A stretch of 64,000 nt of DNA. Source: Ensifer adhaerens (GTDB lineage: Bacteria; Pseudomonadota; Alphaproteobacteria; Rhizobiales; Rhizobiaceae). The stretch is from positions 248,001-312,000 of the forward strand of contig NZ_LAZS01000008.1 in assembly GCF_002007205.1 (NCBI RefSeq), read 5' to 3'. Positions 34,297 through 43,380 of this stretch are shown one piece after another. A program made the translations under genes and the position numbers. How positions within the stretch are numbered: position 1 is the first letter of the stretch; every line of letters starts with the position of its first letter. The notes beneath the pieces were generated by a model. That model worked only from the letters and a program-made list of their open reading frames with translations, did no database searches and was not told where the DNA came from.

Positions 34297-35844
34297 ATGG
34301 CTCGACGTGCGACTTCAGGTCTCCTGTTCCAGGGCTCGGACTGGAACTTCGCCACCCTGTCCCGTGCCTATGACGCGATCGAGCAGGTCGCGCTCGAGGA
34401 GATGGGCCTCAGCGTCTACCCGAACCAGCTGGAGATCATCACCTCCGAGCAGATGCTCGACGCCTATTCCTCGGTCGGCATGCCGCTGATGTATCAGCAC
34501 TGGTCCTTCGGCAAGCGCTTCGCCTACGAGGAACACCACTACCGCAAGGGCCACCGGGGCCTTGCCTACGAACTGGTGATCAATTCCAATCCCTGCATCA
34601 CCTATCTCATGGAAGAAAACACCATGGCGATGCAGGCGCTGGTGACCGCGCATGCAGCCTTCGGCCACAACCACTTCTTCAAGAACAACTACCTCTTCCG
34701 GCAATGGACCGACGCCGGCGCGATCCTCAGCTACATGGATTTCGCTAAGAAATACGTGATGAAATGCGAGGAGCGCCACGGCAACGCCGCCGTCGAAGCC
34801 ATTCTCGATTCCGCCCACGCACTGATGGACCAGGGGGTCTTCCGCTATCGCCGGCCACCGAGGCTTTCCTCCGAAAAGGTTCGCGAGAGGGCGCGCGAGC
34901 GGCTGGAATACGAGGAGCAGACCTATAGCGATCTCTGGCGGACGCTGCCGCAGGTCGCCGAAAACCGCGATCCGGCGGAGGCCGAGCGCGACGCCTCCGA
35001 ACGCAAGAAGGTGCTCAACCTGCCGGAGGAGAACCTGCTCTATTTCCTCGAAAAGCACAGTCTGATCCTGGAGCCATGGCAGCGGGAACTGCTCAGGATC
35101 GTTCGCGTCATCGCACAATATTTCTATCCCCAGCGCCAGACGAAGGTCATGAACGAAGGCTGCGCCACCTTCGTGCACTACACCATCATCAACCGGCTCT
35201 ACGACCAGGGCAGGATCGGCGAAGGCCATATGCTGGAACTCTTGCAGAGCCATTCCAACGTCGTCTTCCAGCCGGATTTCGACGACCGGCGCTATCCCGG
35301 CATCAACCCCTATGCGCTCGGCTTCGCGATGATGCAGGACATCCAGCGGATCGCCACCGAGCCGACGGCCGAGGACCGCGACTGGTTCCCATCCTTTGCC
35401 GGCAACGGCGACTGGATGGAGACGCTGCGCGACGCCTGGGCAAACCATCGCGACGAGTCCTTCATCCTGCAGTATCTGAGCCCGGCGGTGATGCGCCGGT
35501 TCCGGCTGTTCCACCTCCAGGACCGCTCCTCCGACCGTTTCGTCGAGGTCGCCTCGATCCATGACGAGCGCGGCTATTCGGCGGTCCGTTCTGCACTCGC
35601 CAACAGCTACGACGTCGGCGCCAACCAGCCGGATATCCAGGTGATGGACGTCGATTTGCTGGGCGACCGGCAATTGCGGCTTCAACACAATGTCAAGCGC
35701 GGCATCCTGCTCGACGAGGGCAGCCGCGACGCGACGCTCCGTCACATCCGCCATCTCTGGGGCTATGAGGTGAGCCTTGCCGGCGTCGATGCGCAGACCG
35801 GACGCACGGTATATGAGTGCTCGACGGCCAAGAAACCGGAGTGA
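34297..35844 (+). CDS. ycgB: SpoVR family protein
   Basis: A 515-residue protein of the SpoVR/YcgB family, which in Bacillus acts in spore cortex formation and in Gram-negative bacteria forms a unit with PrkA and YeaH. Recognisable stretches: MYQHWSFGKRFAYEEHHYRKG, INSNPCITYLMEENTMAMQALVTAHAAFGHNHFFKNN, NEGCATFVHYTIINRLYDQG and the C-terminal IQVMDVDLLGDRQL. Histidine and glutamate clusters suggest metal binding. It is last in the operon, 12 bp after yeaH. Confidence 0.92.
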   Translation: MARRATSGLLFQGSDWNFATLSRAYDAIEQVALEEMGLSVYPNQLEIITSEQMLDAYSSVGMPLMYQHWSFGKRFAYEEHHYRKGHRGLAYELVINSNPCITYLMEENTMAMQALVTAHAAFGHNHFFKNNYLFRQWTDAGAILSYMDFAKKYVMKCEERHGNAAVEAILDSAHALMDQGVFRYRRPPRLSSEKVRERARERLEYEEQTYSDLWRTLPQVAENRDPAEAERDASERKKVLNLPEENLLYFLEKHSLILEPWQRELLRIVRVIAQYFYPQRQTKVMNEGCATFVHYTIINRLYDQGRIGEGHMLELLQSHSNVVFQPDFDDRRYPGINPYALGFAMMQDIQRIATEPTAEDRDWFPSFAGNGDWMETLRDAWANHRDESFILQYLSPAVMRRFRLFHLQDRSSDRFVEVASIHDERGYSAVRSALANSYDVGANQPDIQVMDVDLLGDRQLRLQHNVKRGILLDEGSRDATLRHIRHLWGYEVSLAGVDAQTGRTVYECSTAKKPE

Positions 35845-35969
35845 CTACCAGCGAAAGTCAGTCCTGATAGGGCCATGCCGAAGCGCGCGCGAAAGCCACG
35901 CGCTGACACGCGATGTCATGACAAGAATTCGGATTAGCCATCAATAAAATTTGGCCTAGCCCGCCGCGC

Positions 35970-36461
35970 TTACACGCTCGCACCCAGGGCAACGAGCAGT
36001 TCGTCCAGCTGTTCGAACTGTTCGGGCATCGCGTCTTCCATGCCGACGAAGGCCTCATCGAGCGCTTCCTTCGACGGATAGAGTTCCCTAAGGACCAACA
36101 GCGTCCTGCCATCGCTTTCCTCGAAAGTCACCGTCGTCACGGCGCCGTCATCGCCTTCGTCATTGGTCCAGACGATGCGCGAAGGCGGTGACACGTCGAG
36201 ATACTTGCCGAGGAAAGCCATGGCCTGCGAGGCGTCGTGCCCAAACGCGATGCGATAGCTGCCTCCGGTGCGAACATCCATCTCGCACGATAGCAGGGGG
36301 ATGCCGTGCGACTTCGGCGCCCACCACAGCTTGAACAATTCGGGCTTGGTCCATGCGTCGAACACGAGCTGAACCGGACCATTGAAAGTGCGCTTCACGA
36401 CGAGTTCGCGCTCGGATCTCCGTTCGACCGCCGTGCGGCCGTCACTCGCTCTGTGACCCAT
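35970..36461 (-). CDS. SRPBCC (AHSA1-type) domain protein
   Basis: A 163-residue protein with one SRPBCC hydrophobic-pocket domain: VKRTFNGPVQLVFDAWTKPELFKLWW at the start, MDVRTGGSYRIAFG in the middle and a C-terminal helix. Such proteins bind small hydrophobic ligands. The start at 36461 has AAGGAGAAGG upstream and overlaps the end of the ArsR gene by 20 bases, so the pair is co-translated. ArsR plus AHSA1 pairs are common; the ligand is unknown. Confidence 0.85.
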   Translation of the reverse strand: MGHRASDGRTAVERRSERELVVKRTFNGPVQLVFDAWTKPELFKLWWAPKSHGIPLLSCEMDVRTGGSYRIAFGHDASQAMAFLGKYLDVSPPSRIVWTNDEGDDGAVTTVTFEESDGRTLLVLRELYPSKEALDEAFVGMEDAMPEQFEQLDELLVALGASV

Positions 36462-36804
36462 CGACCTTCTCCTTCCGCTTAAGGGCCTCAACGACTTCGT
36501 CGAGTGCATCGAAGCGCGCGCTCCAGATCTGGCGGCGCGCTTCGATCCAAGCTGCCTCTTCCTGGAGACCGCCAAGGCCAAGCCGGCAGGTGCGAACGCG
36601 CCCGACCTTCTCTGTCGTGACCAGCCCTGCCTGTTCCAGGACGCCGACATGTTTCTTCATGCCCGTGAGGGTCATGCGAAATGTCTCTGCAAGCTCCGTG
36701 ATCGAGGCTTCCCCGCTCCCGAGCCGCTCCAGAACGCCACGTCGGGTGGCGTCCGCAAGGGCAGCAAAGGAGGCATCGAGGCGAGCTGTCAAAAACTGAA
36801 CCAT
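36442..36804 (-). CDS. ArsR-family transcriptional regulator
   Basis: A 120-residue winged-helix regulator. The helix-turn-helix is in ASITELAETFRMTLTGMKKHVGVLEQAGLVTTEKVGR, preceded by FAALADATRRGVLERL. No metal-binding cysteine pair typical of ArsR or SmtB is present, so it belongs to the metal-independent group paired with SRPBCC proteins. It probably regulates its own operon. The upstream gap to 37064 (about 260 bp) holds no gene I can support. Confidence 0.88.
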   Translation of the reverse strand: MVQFLTARLDASFAALADATRRGVLERLGSGEASITELAETFRMTLTGMKKHVGVLEQAGLVTTEKVGRVRTCRLGLGGLQEEAAWIEARRQIWSARFDALDEVVEALKRKEKVDGSQSE

Positions 36805-37064
36805 ATGGTTCAGTGTCTAACATACAGGTCGGCCTCACGCAAGGAGCGAGATCGGCTGGCTATGGCACGTGACCGCCGACCGAAGACAAGAAATGGAGGA
36901 ACTGGATGGGCTCCGGCGGCCGCAACGCATCTGACGAGGCGCTCGGCGACAGAGGGGATCGACGCGTCCGTCTCGGCCCGATGGCGGAGGAATCCGACCG
37001 TCATCGCGGTATCGGGGATCAGAACGTCAAATCGCGGCAGCGGGTGTGCAAACCTGAAAGGACG

Positions 37065-37982
37065 TCAGCCGGCGGCGCCGGCCAGCGTCGTCGGCATGGC
37101 CTGCGCCTCCTCTTCGGCCGCGGCGGTGAGCCAAGCGTGAAAGGCGTTCATCGCCGGCGTAACGGGGCGGGATTTCAGCCGCGTCAGCCAGTAGCTGCCC
37201 ATCGAGGTATGGACATCGAAGGGCTGCCGGATCGTGCCGTTGGACAGGAGCCGCGAGAACATCAGCGGCGGCGCCAGCGCGACGCCGATCCCCTGGGCCG
37301 CCGCCTCCATCATCGCCAGCGAGGAATCGAAAACGATGCCCTTGAGCAGCGGTGCCGGATAGGCGATGCCGGCCGCCCCGAACCAGGTCACCCACTCGTC
37401 GGCCCGGTAGGAGCGAAGCAGCGTCTCGTCGAGCAGATCTGCCGGCGTCTTCAGCCGGTCGGCGATCTCGGGGATGCAAAGCACGGATAACGGCGCCTCG
37501 AAGAGCCGGGTCGCCTCGATATTGTGCCAGGAACCGCCGCCGAAGCGGATGGCGAAGTCGAGGCCTTCGGCCGCCATGTCGACCCGGTTGTTGTTGGTGG
37601 AGAGGCGGACGTCGACAAAAGGATACTTCGCCTGGAAATCCGCGAGCCGCGGCAGCAGCCAACCGACCGCGAAGGTGCCGACGGCGCCGATCATCAGCAC
37701 TTCGCGGATATGACCGGCCTCGAAGCGATCGAGCATGTCCGCCATCCGGTCGAAGCTATCGCGCAGAACCGGCAGCAGCGCCTCGCCCTCCGCCGTGATC
37801 ATCAGCCCGCGCGGCAGCCGCTTGAACAGGGTGACATTCAGGCGGCTTTCGAGAAGTTTGACCTGATGACTGACCGCTGCCTGCGTGACGCAGAGCTCGA
37901 TAGCCGCACGCGTGAAGCTCAGATGCCGCGCCGAGGCTTCGAAAGCCCTGAGCGCATTGAGCGGAAGATATGGCCTGACCAT
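37065..37982 (-). CDS. ampR: LysR-family regulator closely resembling AmpR
   Basis: A 305-residue LysR regulator with strong likeness to enterobacterial AmpR along its length: PLNALRAFEASARHLSFTRAA at the start, GEALLPVLRDSFDRMADMLDRF, STNNNRVDMAAEGLDFAIRFGGG, LLRSYRADEW, and GSYWLTRLKSRPVTPAM. AmpR senses muropeptides (anhydro-muramyl peptides versus UDP-MurNAc-pentapeptide) and controls the divergent ampC beta-lactamase. Here the divergent genes are two penicillin-binding proteins and no ampC is in the window. Identity as AmpR is likely; what it regulates here is inferred. Confidence 0.82.
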   Translation of the reverse strand: MVRPYLPLNALRAFEASARHLSFTRAAIELCVTQAAVSHQVKLLESRLNVTLFKRLPRGLMITAEGEALLPVLRDSFDRMADMLDRFEAGHIREVLMIGAVGTFAVGWLLPRLADFQAKYPFVDVRLSTNNNRVDMAAEGLDFAIRFGGGSWHNIEATRLFEAPLSVLCIPEIADRLKTPADLLDETLLRSYRADEWVTWFGAAGIAYPAPLLKGIVFDSSLAMMEAAAQGIGVALAPPLMFSRLLSNGTIRQPFDVHTSMGSYWLTRLKSRPVTPAMNAFHAWLTAAAEEEAQAMPTTLAGAAG

Positions 37983-38304
37983 GAATGCCCTAACTCATCT
38001 AATGGGTCTCGCAAATAAACGTGGTTTGTTGCTGAAGCACAATCCCTTTACGGTGAACTTCATCGGCAGTGCGTGCCGTTGCCCGGAAGCCGCCAACTCA
38101 GGAAAGGCGTGGTCAGCCGCACCGCTTTCGGAGACCTGATCCATGCGCCGTTTCATCTGGCCCTAGCGGCCGCAGGCATCGTCGCCGAGCCCACGTCCGC
38201 GGACGTAGGCGCACCCCAATACTCCGCTCCGCATGCGCTACCCGCCGCACGAACACCCGTGTCGGCGACGCTGCCTGCTGCCATGAAGGTCCGCTCTGCC
38301 CGTT
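37983..38304. other. Gene-free gap between AmpR-like regulator and PBP genes
   Basis: A 322-bp divergent gap. It probably carries both promoters and the AmpR operator. Its left end is AT-richer, with CTCATCTAATGGG about 13 bp upstream of the regulator start, a possible LysR-type contact region. I find no complete ampC or remnant; short frames here show no recognisable homology. Confidence 0.4.
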
Positions 38305-40761
38305 ATGAAGTTCCTCGCAAATCTACTCGGCACATGCCTCAATCTCGCTGTCGTCGCCGGGCTCGCCGCGGCCACGCTCGTCGCAGCCCTGACGCGGCAC
38401 CTGCCCGATCACCACGCGCTCGCCAACTGGGAGCCGGCGGTCACCAGCCGCCTCTATGCCGCCGACGGCACGATGGTCGCAGAACTTGCGCGGGAGCGCC
38501 GGCTTTTCCTGCCGATCGCCACGATCCCTGCACGCATTCGCCAGGCGTTCCTGTCGGCCGAGGACAAGAACTTCAATGTCCATCCCGGCATCGACGTCGC
38601 GAGCATCGCCACGGCGTTCTTTGCCAATCTTGCCAATTACGGCTCCGGCCGCCGCATGATCGGCGGTTCGACGATCACGCAGCAGATCGCCAAGAATTTC
38701 CTGCTGACCTCGGACCGGACGGTGGAGCGCAAGCTGCGCGAGGCGATCCTTTCGCTGCGCATCGACCAGACCTATTCCAAGGACCGCATTCTCGAACTTT
38801 ACCTCAACGATATCTATCTTGGGCGCGGTGCCTATGGCGTCGCCCAGGCGGCGCTCACCTATTTCGACAAGCCGGTCAGCGAGCTCTCGGTTGCCGAGGC
38901 CGCCTTCCTTGCAGCGCTGCCGAAAGCGCCCAACAATTACGACCCCGACCACCAGGCGGAGCGCGCAATCGGCCGCCGCAACTGGGTGATCGACCAGATG
39001 CGGCAGAACGGCGTCATCGACACGGCGACCGCCGCCAAGGCATCCGCCTCCCCCCTCGGCGTCAAGCAGCGCCAGCAATCGCCCGCGATCGCAAGCTCCG
39101 GCTATTTCACCGAGGACGTTCGTCGCCAACTGAACGCCCAGTACGGCGAGGCCGCCCTTTACACGGCAGGCTTTTCGGTACGCACGACGCTCGATCCGCG
39201 ATTGCAGGCAGCCGCCATGACGGCGTTGCGCAAGGGCCTCGTCGCCTATGACCAGGCAAAGGGCTACCGCGGCCCCGTCACCAGGCTCGCTTCGACCGGA
39301 AACTGGGCGCCGGCGCTGGCCAGGCTCCAGCCGCTTGCCGACGTGCCGGAATGGCGGCTCGGCGTGGTGCTGGCGACAGACAAGGACGGAGCGGAGATCG
39401 GGCTAAGACCGACGGCCGCGGCACGAAGCGGCGCGCTCGGCACCAACGAGACGATCCGCCTCGGCCGGCCGGGCATGGCCTGGGCGCTCTGCCGTTCGGC
39501 CAAGGCCAAGCGGAACTGCGCCGCCGGAGCCGACGGCGTTCTGTCGCCCGGCGACGTCATTTATGTGGAAAAGATGGATGACGGCTATGCGCTCCGGCAG
39601 CCGCCGCGCGTGCAGGGCGCGCTCGTTTCCATGGACCCGAACACCGGACGGGTGCTGGCGGTCGCCGGCGGCTTTTCCTATGCCCAGTCGGAATTCAACC
39701 GCGCGACCCAGGCCTATCGCCAGCCCGGCTCTTCGTTCAAGCCCTTCGTCTATGCGGCTGCGCTCGACAACGGCTATGCGCCGACGACGCTGGTGATGGA
39801 CGCGCCGATCGCCCTTGCCGACGGTGCGGGGCGGACCTGGAAGCCAAAGAACTATGACGGACGCTTCAGCGGCCCCTCGACGTTGCGCGTCGGGCTCGAA
39901 AACAGCCGCAACCTGATGACCGTGCGTCTCGCCCGCCATCTCGGCATGGACCTCGTCGCCGACTACGGCAGGCGCTTCGGCATCTATGACGAACTCAAGC
40001 CTTACCTTCCGATGTCGCTCGGGGCCGGCGAGACGACGCTGCTCCGGCTGGTTTCGGCTTATGCGGTCATCGCCAATGGCGGCAAGGCGGTCACACCTTC
40101 GATGGTCGATCGCATCCAGGACCGCTACGGCCGCACGATCTTTCGTCACGACCAGCGCCGCTGCGACGATTGCAACGCCTCCGAGTGGACGGGCCAGGAA
40201 GAGCCTGTGCCCGTCGACGACCGCGACTACGTGCTCGATCCGATGACCGCCTATCAGGTGACCTCGATGCTGCGCGGTGTGGTCGAACGCGGAACTGCCC
40301 GGAATGTCGCCTCGCTTGGCGTGCCGATCGCCGGCAAGACCGGCACCACCAATGACGAGAAGGACGTCTGGTTCGTCGGCTACACGCCTGATATCGTCAC
40401 CGGCGTCTTTCTCGGCTACGACACGCCAAAGCCGATGGGCTACGGCGAAACCGGCGGCGGCCTCGCCGCGCCCATCTTCATCGATTTCATGAAGGTGGCG
40501 CTTGAGGGGCGGCCGGCGGCCGATTTTCACGCGCCGTCCGGCATGATGGTCGAGGCGATCGACCGGAAGAGCGGCCAGCCCGTGCCGGCGGGCACGCCTG
40601 GCGCCATTCTCGAATCCTTCAAGCCGGGAACCGCCCCCTGCGCCGGCGGCTGCCCGGTCATCGACGGCTTCGAGACGGCGAGCACATCAGCCACGGCCGA
40701 TGCGGACCTAACGCCCGAACAGCGGGAGAAGCTTCTCACCAACAGCAACGGACTTTATTGA
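38305..40761 (+). CDS. Class A penicillin-binding protein (PBP1-type)
   Basis: An 818-residue bifunctional peptidoglycan synthase. One N-terminal membrane helix is followed by a GT51 transglycosylase domain (FLSAEDKNFNVHPGID, the GGSTITQQIAKNFLL motif, RKLREAILSLRIDQTYSKDRILELYLNDIYLG), and a transpeptidase domain with SxxK at S476-K479 (PGSSFKPF) and KTG at 678-680 (GKTGTTNDEKDVW). An extra region of about 120 residues between them resembles the OB-like insert of PBP1A. It is divergent from the AmpR-like gene and followed 1 bp later by a class B PBP. Confidence 0.9.
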   Translation: MKFLANLLGTCLNLAVVAGLAAATLVAALTRHLPDHHALANWEPAVTSRLYAADGTMVAELARERRLFLPIATIPARIRQAFLSAEDKNFNVHPGIDVASIATAFFANLANYGSGRRMIGGSTITQQIAKNFLLTSDRTVERKLREAILSLRIDQTYSKDRILELYLNDIYLGRGAYGVAQAALTYFDKPVSELSVAEAAFLAALPKAPNNYDPDHQAERAIGRRNWVIDQMRQNGVIDTATAAKASASPLGVKQRQQSPAIASSGYFTEDVRRQLNAQYGEAALYTAGFSVRTTLDPRLQAAAMTALRKGLVAYDQAKGYRGPVTRLASTGNWAPALARLQPLADVPEWRLGVVLATDKDGAEIGLRPTAAARSGALGTNETIRLGRPGMAWALCRSAKAKRNCAAGADGVLSPGDVIYVEKMDDGYALRQPPRVQGALVSMDPNTGRVLAVAGGFSYAQSEFNRATQAYRQPGSSFKPFVYAAALDNGYAPTTLVMDAPIALADGAGRTWKPKNYDGRFSGPSTLRVGLENSRNLMTVRLARHLGMDLVADYGRRFGIYDELKPYLPMSLGAGETTLLRLVSAYAVIANGGKAVTPSMVDRIQDRYGRTIFRHDQRRCDDCNASEWTGQEEPVPVDDRDYVLDPMTAYQVTSMLRGVVERGTARNVASLGVPIAGKTGTTNDEKDVWFVGYTPDIVTGVFLGYDTPKPMGYGETGGGLAAPIFIDFMKVALEGRPAADFHAPSGMMVEAIDRKSGQPVPAGTPGAILESFKPGTAPCAGGCPVIDGFETASTSATADADLTPEQREKLLTNSNGLY

Positions 40762-40762
40762 G

Positions 40763-42499
40763 ATGGCACGCAAGGTTCAGCCCCGGCCGGATCCCCGCGG
40801 CCGCCTTCTCCTCGTTATCGGCGCCTTCGCTCTCGTTTTCGGCCTCATGCTTGCGCGTCTTGTCCAGCTCGGCGTCGCCGACTACGAGCGCACCGGGTAC
40901 ATACCGCCGCCGCCATCTCTCGGCCGCCCCTCGATCCTCGACCGCAACGGCAATCTGCTGGCGATCGACGTGCCGAGTTCCGGGCTCTATGCCGAGCCGC
41001 GGCTGATCGTCGATGTCGACGAGGCCGTCGAAAAGCTGACGGCGATCTTTCCCGATCTCGACGGGCGCGATCTCTATCGCCGCCTGAAAAGTGGTGCTGC
41101 CTTTGCCTGGATCAAGCGCCAGGTAACCCCGGCGGAGGAACAGGCCGTGTGGAACGCCGGCCTTCCGGCGATCGGCTTCCAGCGCGAAAAGCAGCGCTTC
41201 TACCCCAATGGCTCGCTCGCCGCCCATGTGCTCGGCGCGGTCGACATCGACAATATCGGCATTGCCGGTATCGAGCGCTGGATCGAGGGCCAGGGGCTGG
41301 AGGTGCTGCGCCAGAGCGGCATGGATCTCTCGCACCGCAATCTCGAGCCGGTGAGCACGACGCTCGACATCCGCATCCAGCATGCGCTTGAAACCGAACT
41401 TCGCAAGGCGATCACCAAGTTCAGCGCCAAGGCCGGCGCCGGCCTGGTGCTCGACGTGACCAATGGCGAGATCCTTGCGCTCGTTTCCTATCCCGATTTC
41501 GACCCGAACCTACCGGTGGACGCGCTGAAACCCGACCGGATCAACCGCATCGCCGCCGCCACATTCGAAATGGGCTCGACCTTCAAGGCGCTGACCACGG
41601 CGATGGCGCTCGACTCCGGCCAGTTCACGCTTCGCTCCATTGTCGATGCCAGCAAACCGCTTGCCTTCGGGCGCTTTCGCATCAACGACTATCGCGGCCA
41701 GCATCGGCCGCTGACAGTGCCGGAAGCCTTTATCTACTCGTCGAACATCTCGATGGCGAAGATGGCGATCGCTCTTGGACCGGAGAATTTCAGAACTTTC
41801 CTCGATCGCTTCGGCCAGATGTCGCGGCTGACGACGGAACTGCCGGAAAGCGCCCACCCGCAATTGCCGCGACGTTGGGGTGAGATCGATACGGCAACCG
41901 CGTCCTACGGCCACGGCATCGCCGTGACGCCGCTGCAGGCGAGCATTGCGGTGGCGGCGCTGGTCAACGGCGGCCGCCTCATCAGGCCGACCCTGATCAA
42001 GGGCGCTCCGTTGGAAGATCGCATTATCGCGCGCGATCTGATCAGGCCGGAGACCGGCGAAGCGCTGCGCTATCTGCTGCGCCTCAATGCCAAGACCGGC
42101 TCGGCAAAGCGTGCAGAGGTCAAAGGCTATTTCATCGGCGGCAAGACCGGCACAGCCGAAAAGGTGGTCGGCGGGCGCTATTCCAAGGAACTGAACATCA
42201 CCTCCTTCATGGGCGTCGTTCCCGTCGACAATCCGCGCTACCTGCTTCTGACCCTGCTCGACGAGCCCAAGGGCCTGAAGGAGACCTATGGCTTTCGCAC
42301 CTCCGGCTGGAATGCGACGCCGCTGGGCGGCGCGGTCTTCGAACGGATCCTGCCGATGCTCCAGCTCATGCCCGATTTCGAGATCGCCGATGTCAGCTTT
42401 CCCGAGATCAGCAGCCAGGGCGCCTTCGGCTCCCAGCTCTTTCCGTCACCGACGAACAGAGGCGAGCGCGAGAGTGGCGCGATCGAAGGAGCGCTTTGA
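40763..42499 (+). CDS. Class B penicillin-binding protein (FtsI/PBP3-like)
   Basis: A 578-residue monofunctional transpeptidase resembling FtsI. It has one N-terminal membrane helix, a dimerisation module beginning RPSILDRNGNLLAID, and a transpeptidase domain with SxxK at S272-K275 (MGSTFKAL), the SxN motif SSNIS, and KTG at 461-463 (GGKTGTAEKV). It lies outside a division-cell-wall cluster and directly after a class A PBP, so it is probably a second PBP3-like enzyme rather than the essential FtsI. Agrobacterium has two PBP3 paralogues (PBP3a/PBP3b). Confidence 0.88.
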   Translation: MARKVQPRPDPRGRLLLVIGAFALVFGLMLARLVQLGVADYERTGYIPPPPSLGRPSILDRNGNLLAIDVPSSGLYAEPRLIVDVDEAVEKLTAIFPDLDGRDLYRRLKSGAAFAWIKRQVTPAEEQAVWNAGLPAIGFQREKQRFYPNGSLAAHVLGAVDIDNIGIAGIERWIEGQGLEVLRQSGMDLSHRNLEPVSTTLDIRIQHALETELRKAITKFSAKAGAGLVLDVTNGEILALVSYPDFDPNLPVDALKPDRINRIAAATFEMGSTFKALTTAMALDSGQFTLRSIVDASKPLAFGRFRINDYRGQHRPLTVPEAFIYSSNISMAKMAIALGPENFRTFLDRFGQMSRLTTELPESAHPQLPRRWGEIDTATASYGHGIAVTPLQASIAVAALVNGGRLIRPTLIKGAPLEDRIIARDLIRPETGEALRYLLRLNAKTGSAKRAEVKGYFIGGKTGTAEKVVGGRYSKELNITSFMGVVPVDNPRYLLLTLLDEPKGLKETYGFRTSGWNATPLGGAVFERILPMLQLMPDFEIADVSFPEISSQGAFGSQLFPSPTNRGERESGAIEGAL

Positions 42500-42550
42500 C
42501 CCCGCTGCCGCAGGCGGCAACGATGGGTGGGTCGATTGCCGAACGACCGG

Positions 42551-43237
42551 CTACGCCTCGAGAAAGGTGCGGGCGAACCCTGGCTCGGTCACTTCGATCG
42601 TCCCGTCAGGCAGCTTCAGAAAGCGTTCGATGGCGGTGCCATAGGTCCGCATCCAGCCGTCGAGCATCGCGGCCGCCCCGTCAAGGTCGCCGGCTTCCTG
42701 CCGCTGCAAGGCTTTGTGCATCACCTTGGCGACGCTCAACCGCAATTGCAGCAGCATCAGGGCGGAGGCTTCCGGGTCGGGTGCATCGAGCGTTCCGTCC
42801 GCGTGCCCGCGCCGGAGCATCTCGGCGACCAGCGGCACGCTGACAGCCATCAGCGCCTCGTCGATCCGATGGTAGAGCGCGACATTTTCGGGCTTGAAGA
42901 GAGCGTTGAAGGTGTTCTTCAGCTGCGGCGCCATGTCGAGCTTCAGTCGCCGCGAGCCGGCAAAGAGCGCGTTCAGCTGCCCGACCGCATCCAGCGAGGG
43001 GTCTTCGAAAAGCGGCTGCAATTCCCTAAGGTTTCGCTCAGCCAGACGGGTGGCGACCGCCTCCAGCAGCGCCTCCTTCGAAACGAAATAGTGGTAGAAG
43101 GCGCCCTTGGAGACATTGGCCTCGCGGATGACGTCGTTGACCGTCGTGTTCTCGTAGCCTTGCTGGAAGAACAGACGCTCGGCGCAATCGATCAACTCGT
43201 TCGATCGGACTTCCGGCGATTTCTTCGTTCTGACCAT
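42551..43237 (-). CDS. TetR-family transcriptional regulator
   Basis: A 228-residue TetR repressor. The N-terminal domain has the pattern RLFFQQGYENTTVNDVIREANVSKGAFYHYFVSKEALLEAV. The C-terminal ligand domain is not recognisable beyond helical content. The ATG at 43237 follows GGGAG at 6 bases. It is divergent from an HlyD/LolE/LolD-like export set, with an operator palindrome in the gap, so it probably represses that set and itself. Confidence 0.9.
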   Translation of the reverse strand: MVRTKKSPEVRSNELIDCAERLFFQQGYENTTVNDVIREANVSKGAFYHYFVSKEALLEAVATRLAERNLRELQPLFEDPSLDAVGQLNALFAGSRRLKLDMAPQLKNTFNALFKPENVALYHRIDEALMAVSVPLVAEMLRRGHADGTLDAPDPEASALMLLQLRLSVAKVMHKALQRQEAGDLDGAAAMLDGWMRTYGTAIERFLKLPDGTIEVTEPGFARTFLEA

Positions 43238-43325
43238 AAGCACTCCCAGAACAGCGGCTTAGCACGGGTTCACGGCGCGGTCCACGAGGACCATCGGGGC
43301 ATGGACGCCAGGCATCTTGAAACAA

Positions 43326-43338
43326 ACCGACCGTCGGT
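43326..43338. promoter_or_regulatory. TetR-type operator ACCGACCGTCGGT
   Basis: A 13-bp palindrome (6-bp arms and a central C) lies in the 143-bp gap between the TetR gene and the export genes, 43 bp before the GTG start. The sequence is typical of TetR/AcrR operators at efflux genes. Binding by the adjacent TetR protein is inferred. Confidence 0.65.
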
Positions 43339-43380
43339 CTATTTATACAGAACGAACTGGAAGCGTTCAAGGAGCGTCTC

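Noticed and set aside
34315..35754. 479-codon minus-strand open frame
   Set aside because: Antisense of ycgB with no domain motif.
36906..37490. 194-codon plus-strand open frame
   Set aside because: Mostly antisense to the AmpR-like gene; composition (Arg, Gly, Gln) is that of a shadow.
38073..39251. Plus-strand open frame beginning in the ampR-PBP gap
   Set aside because: I tested whether its start could be an ampC remnant. It has no SxxK, YxN or KTG motif and then runs out of frame through the PBP gene.
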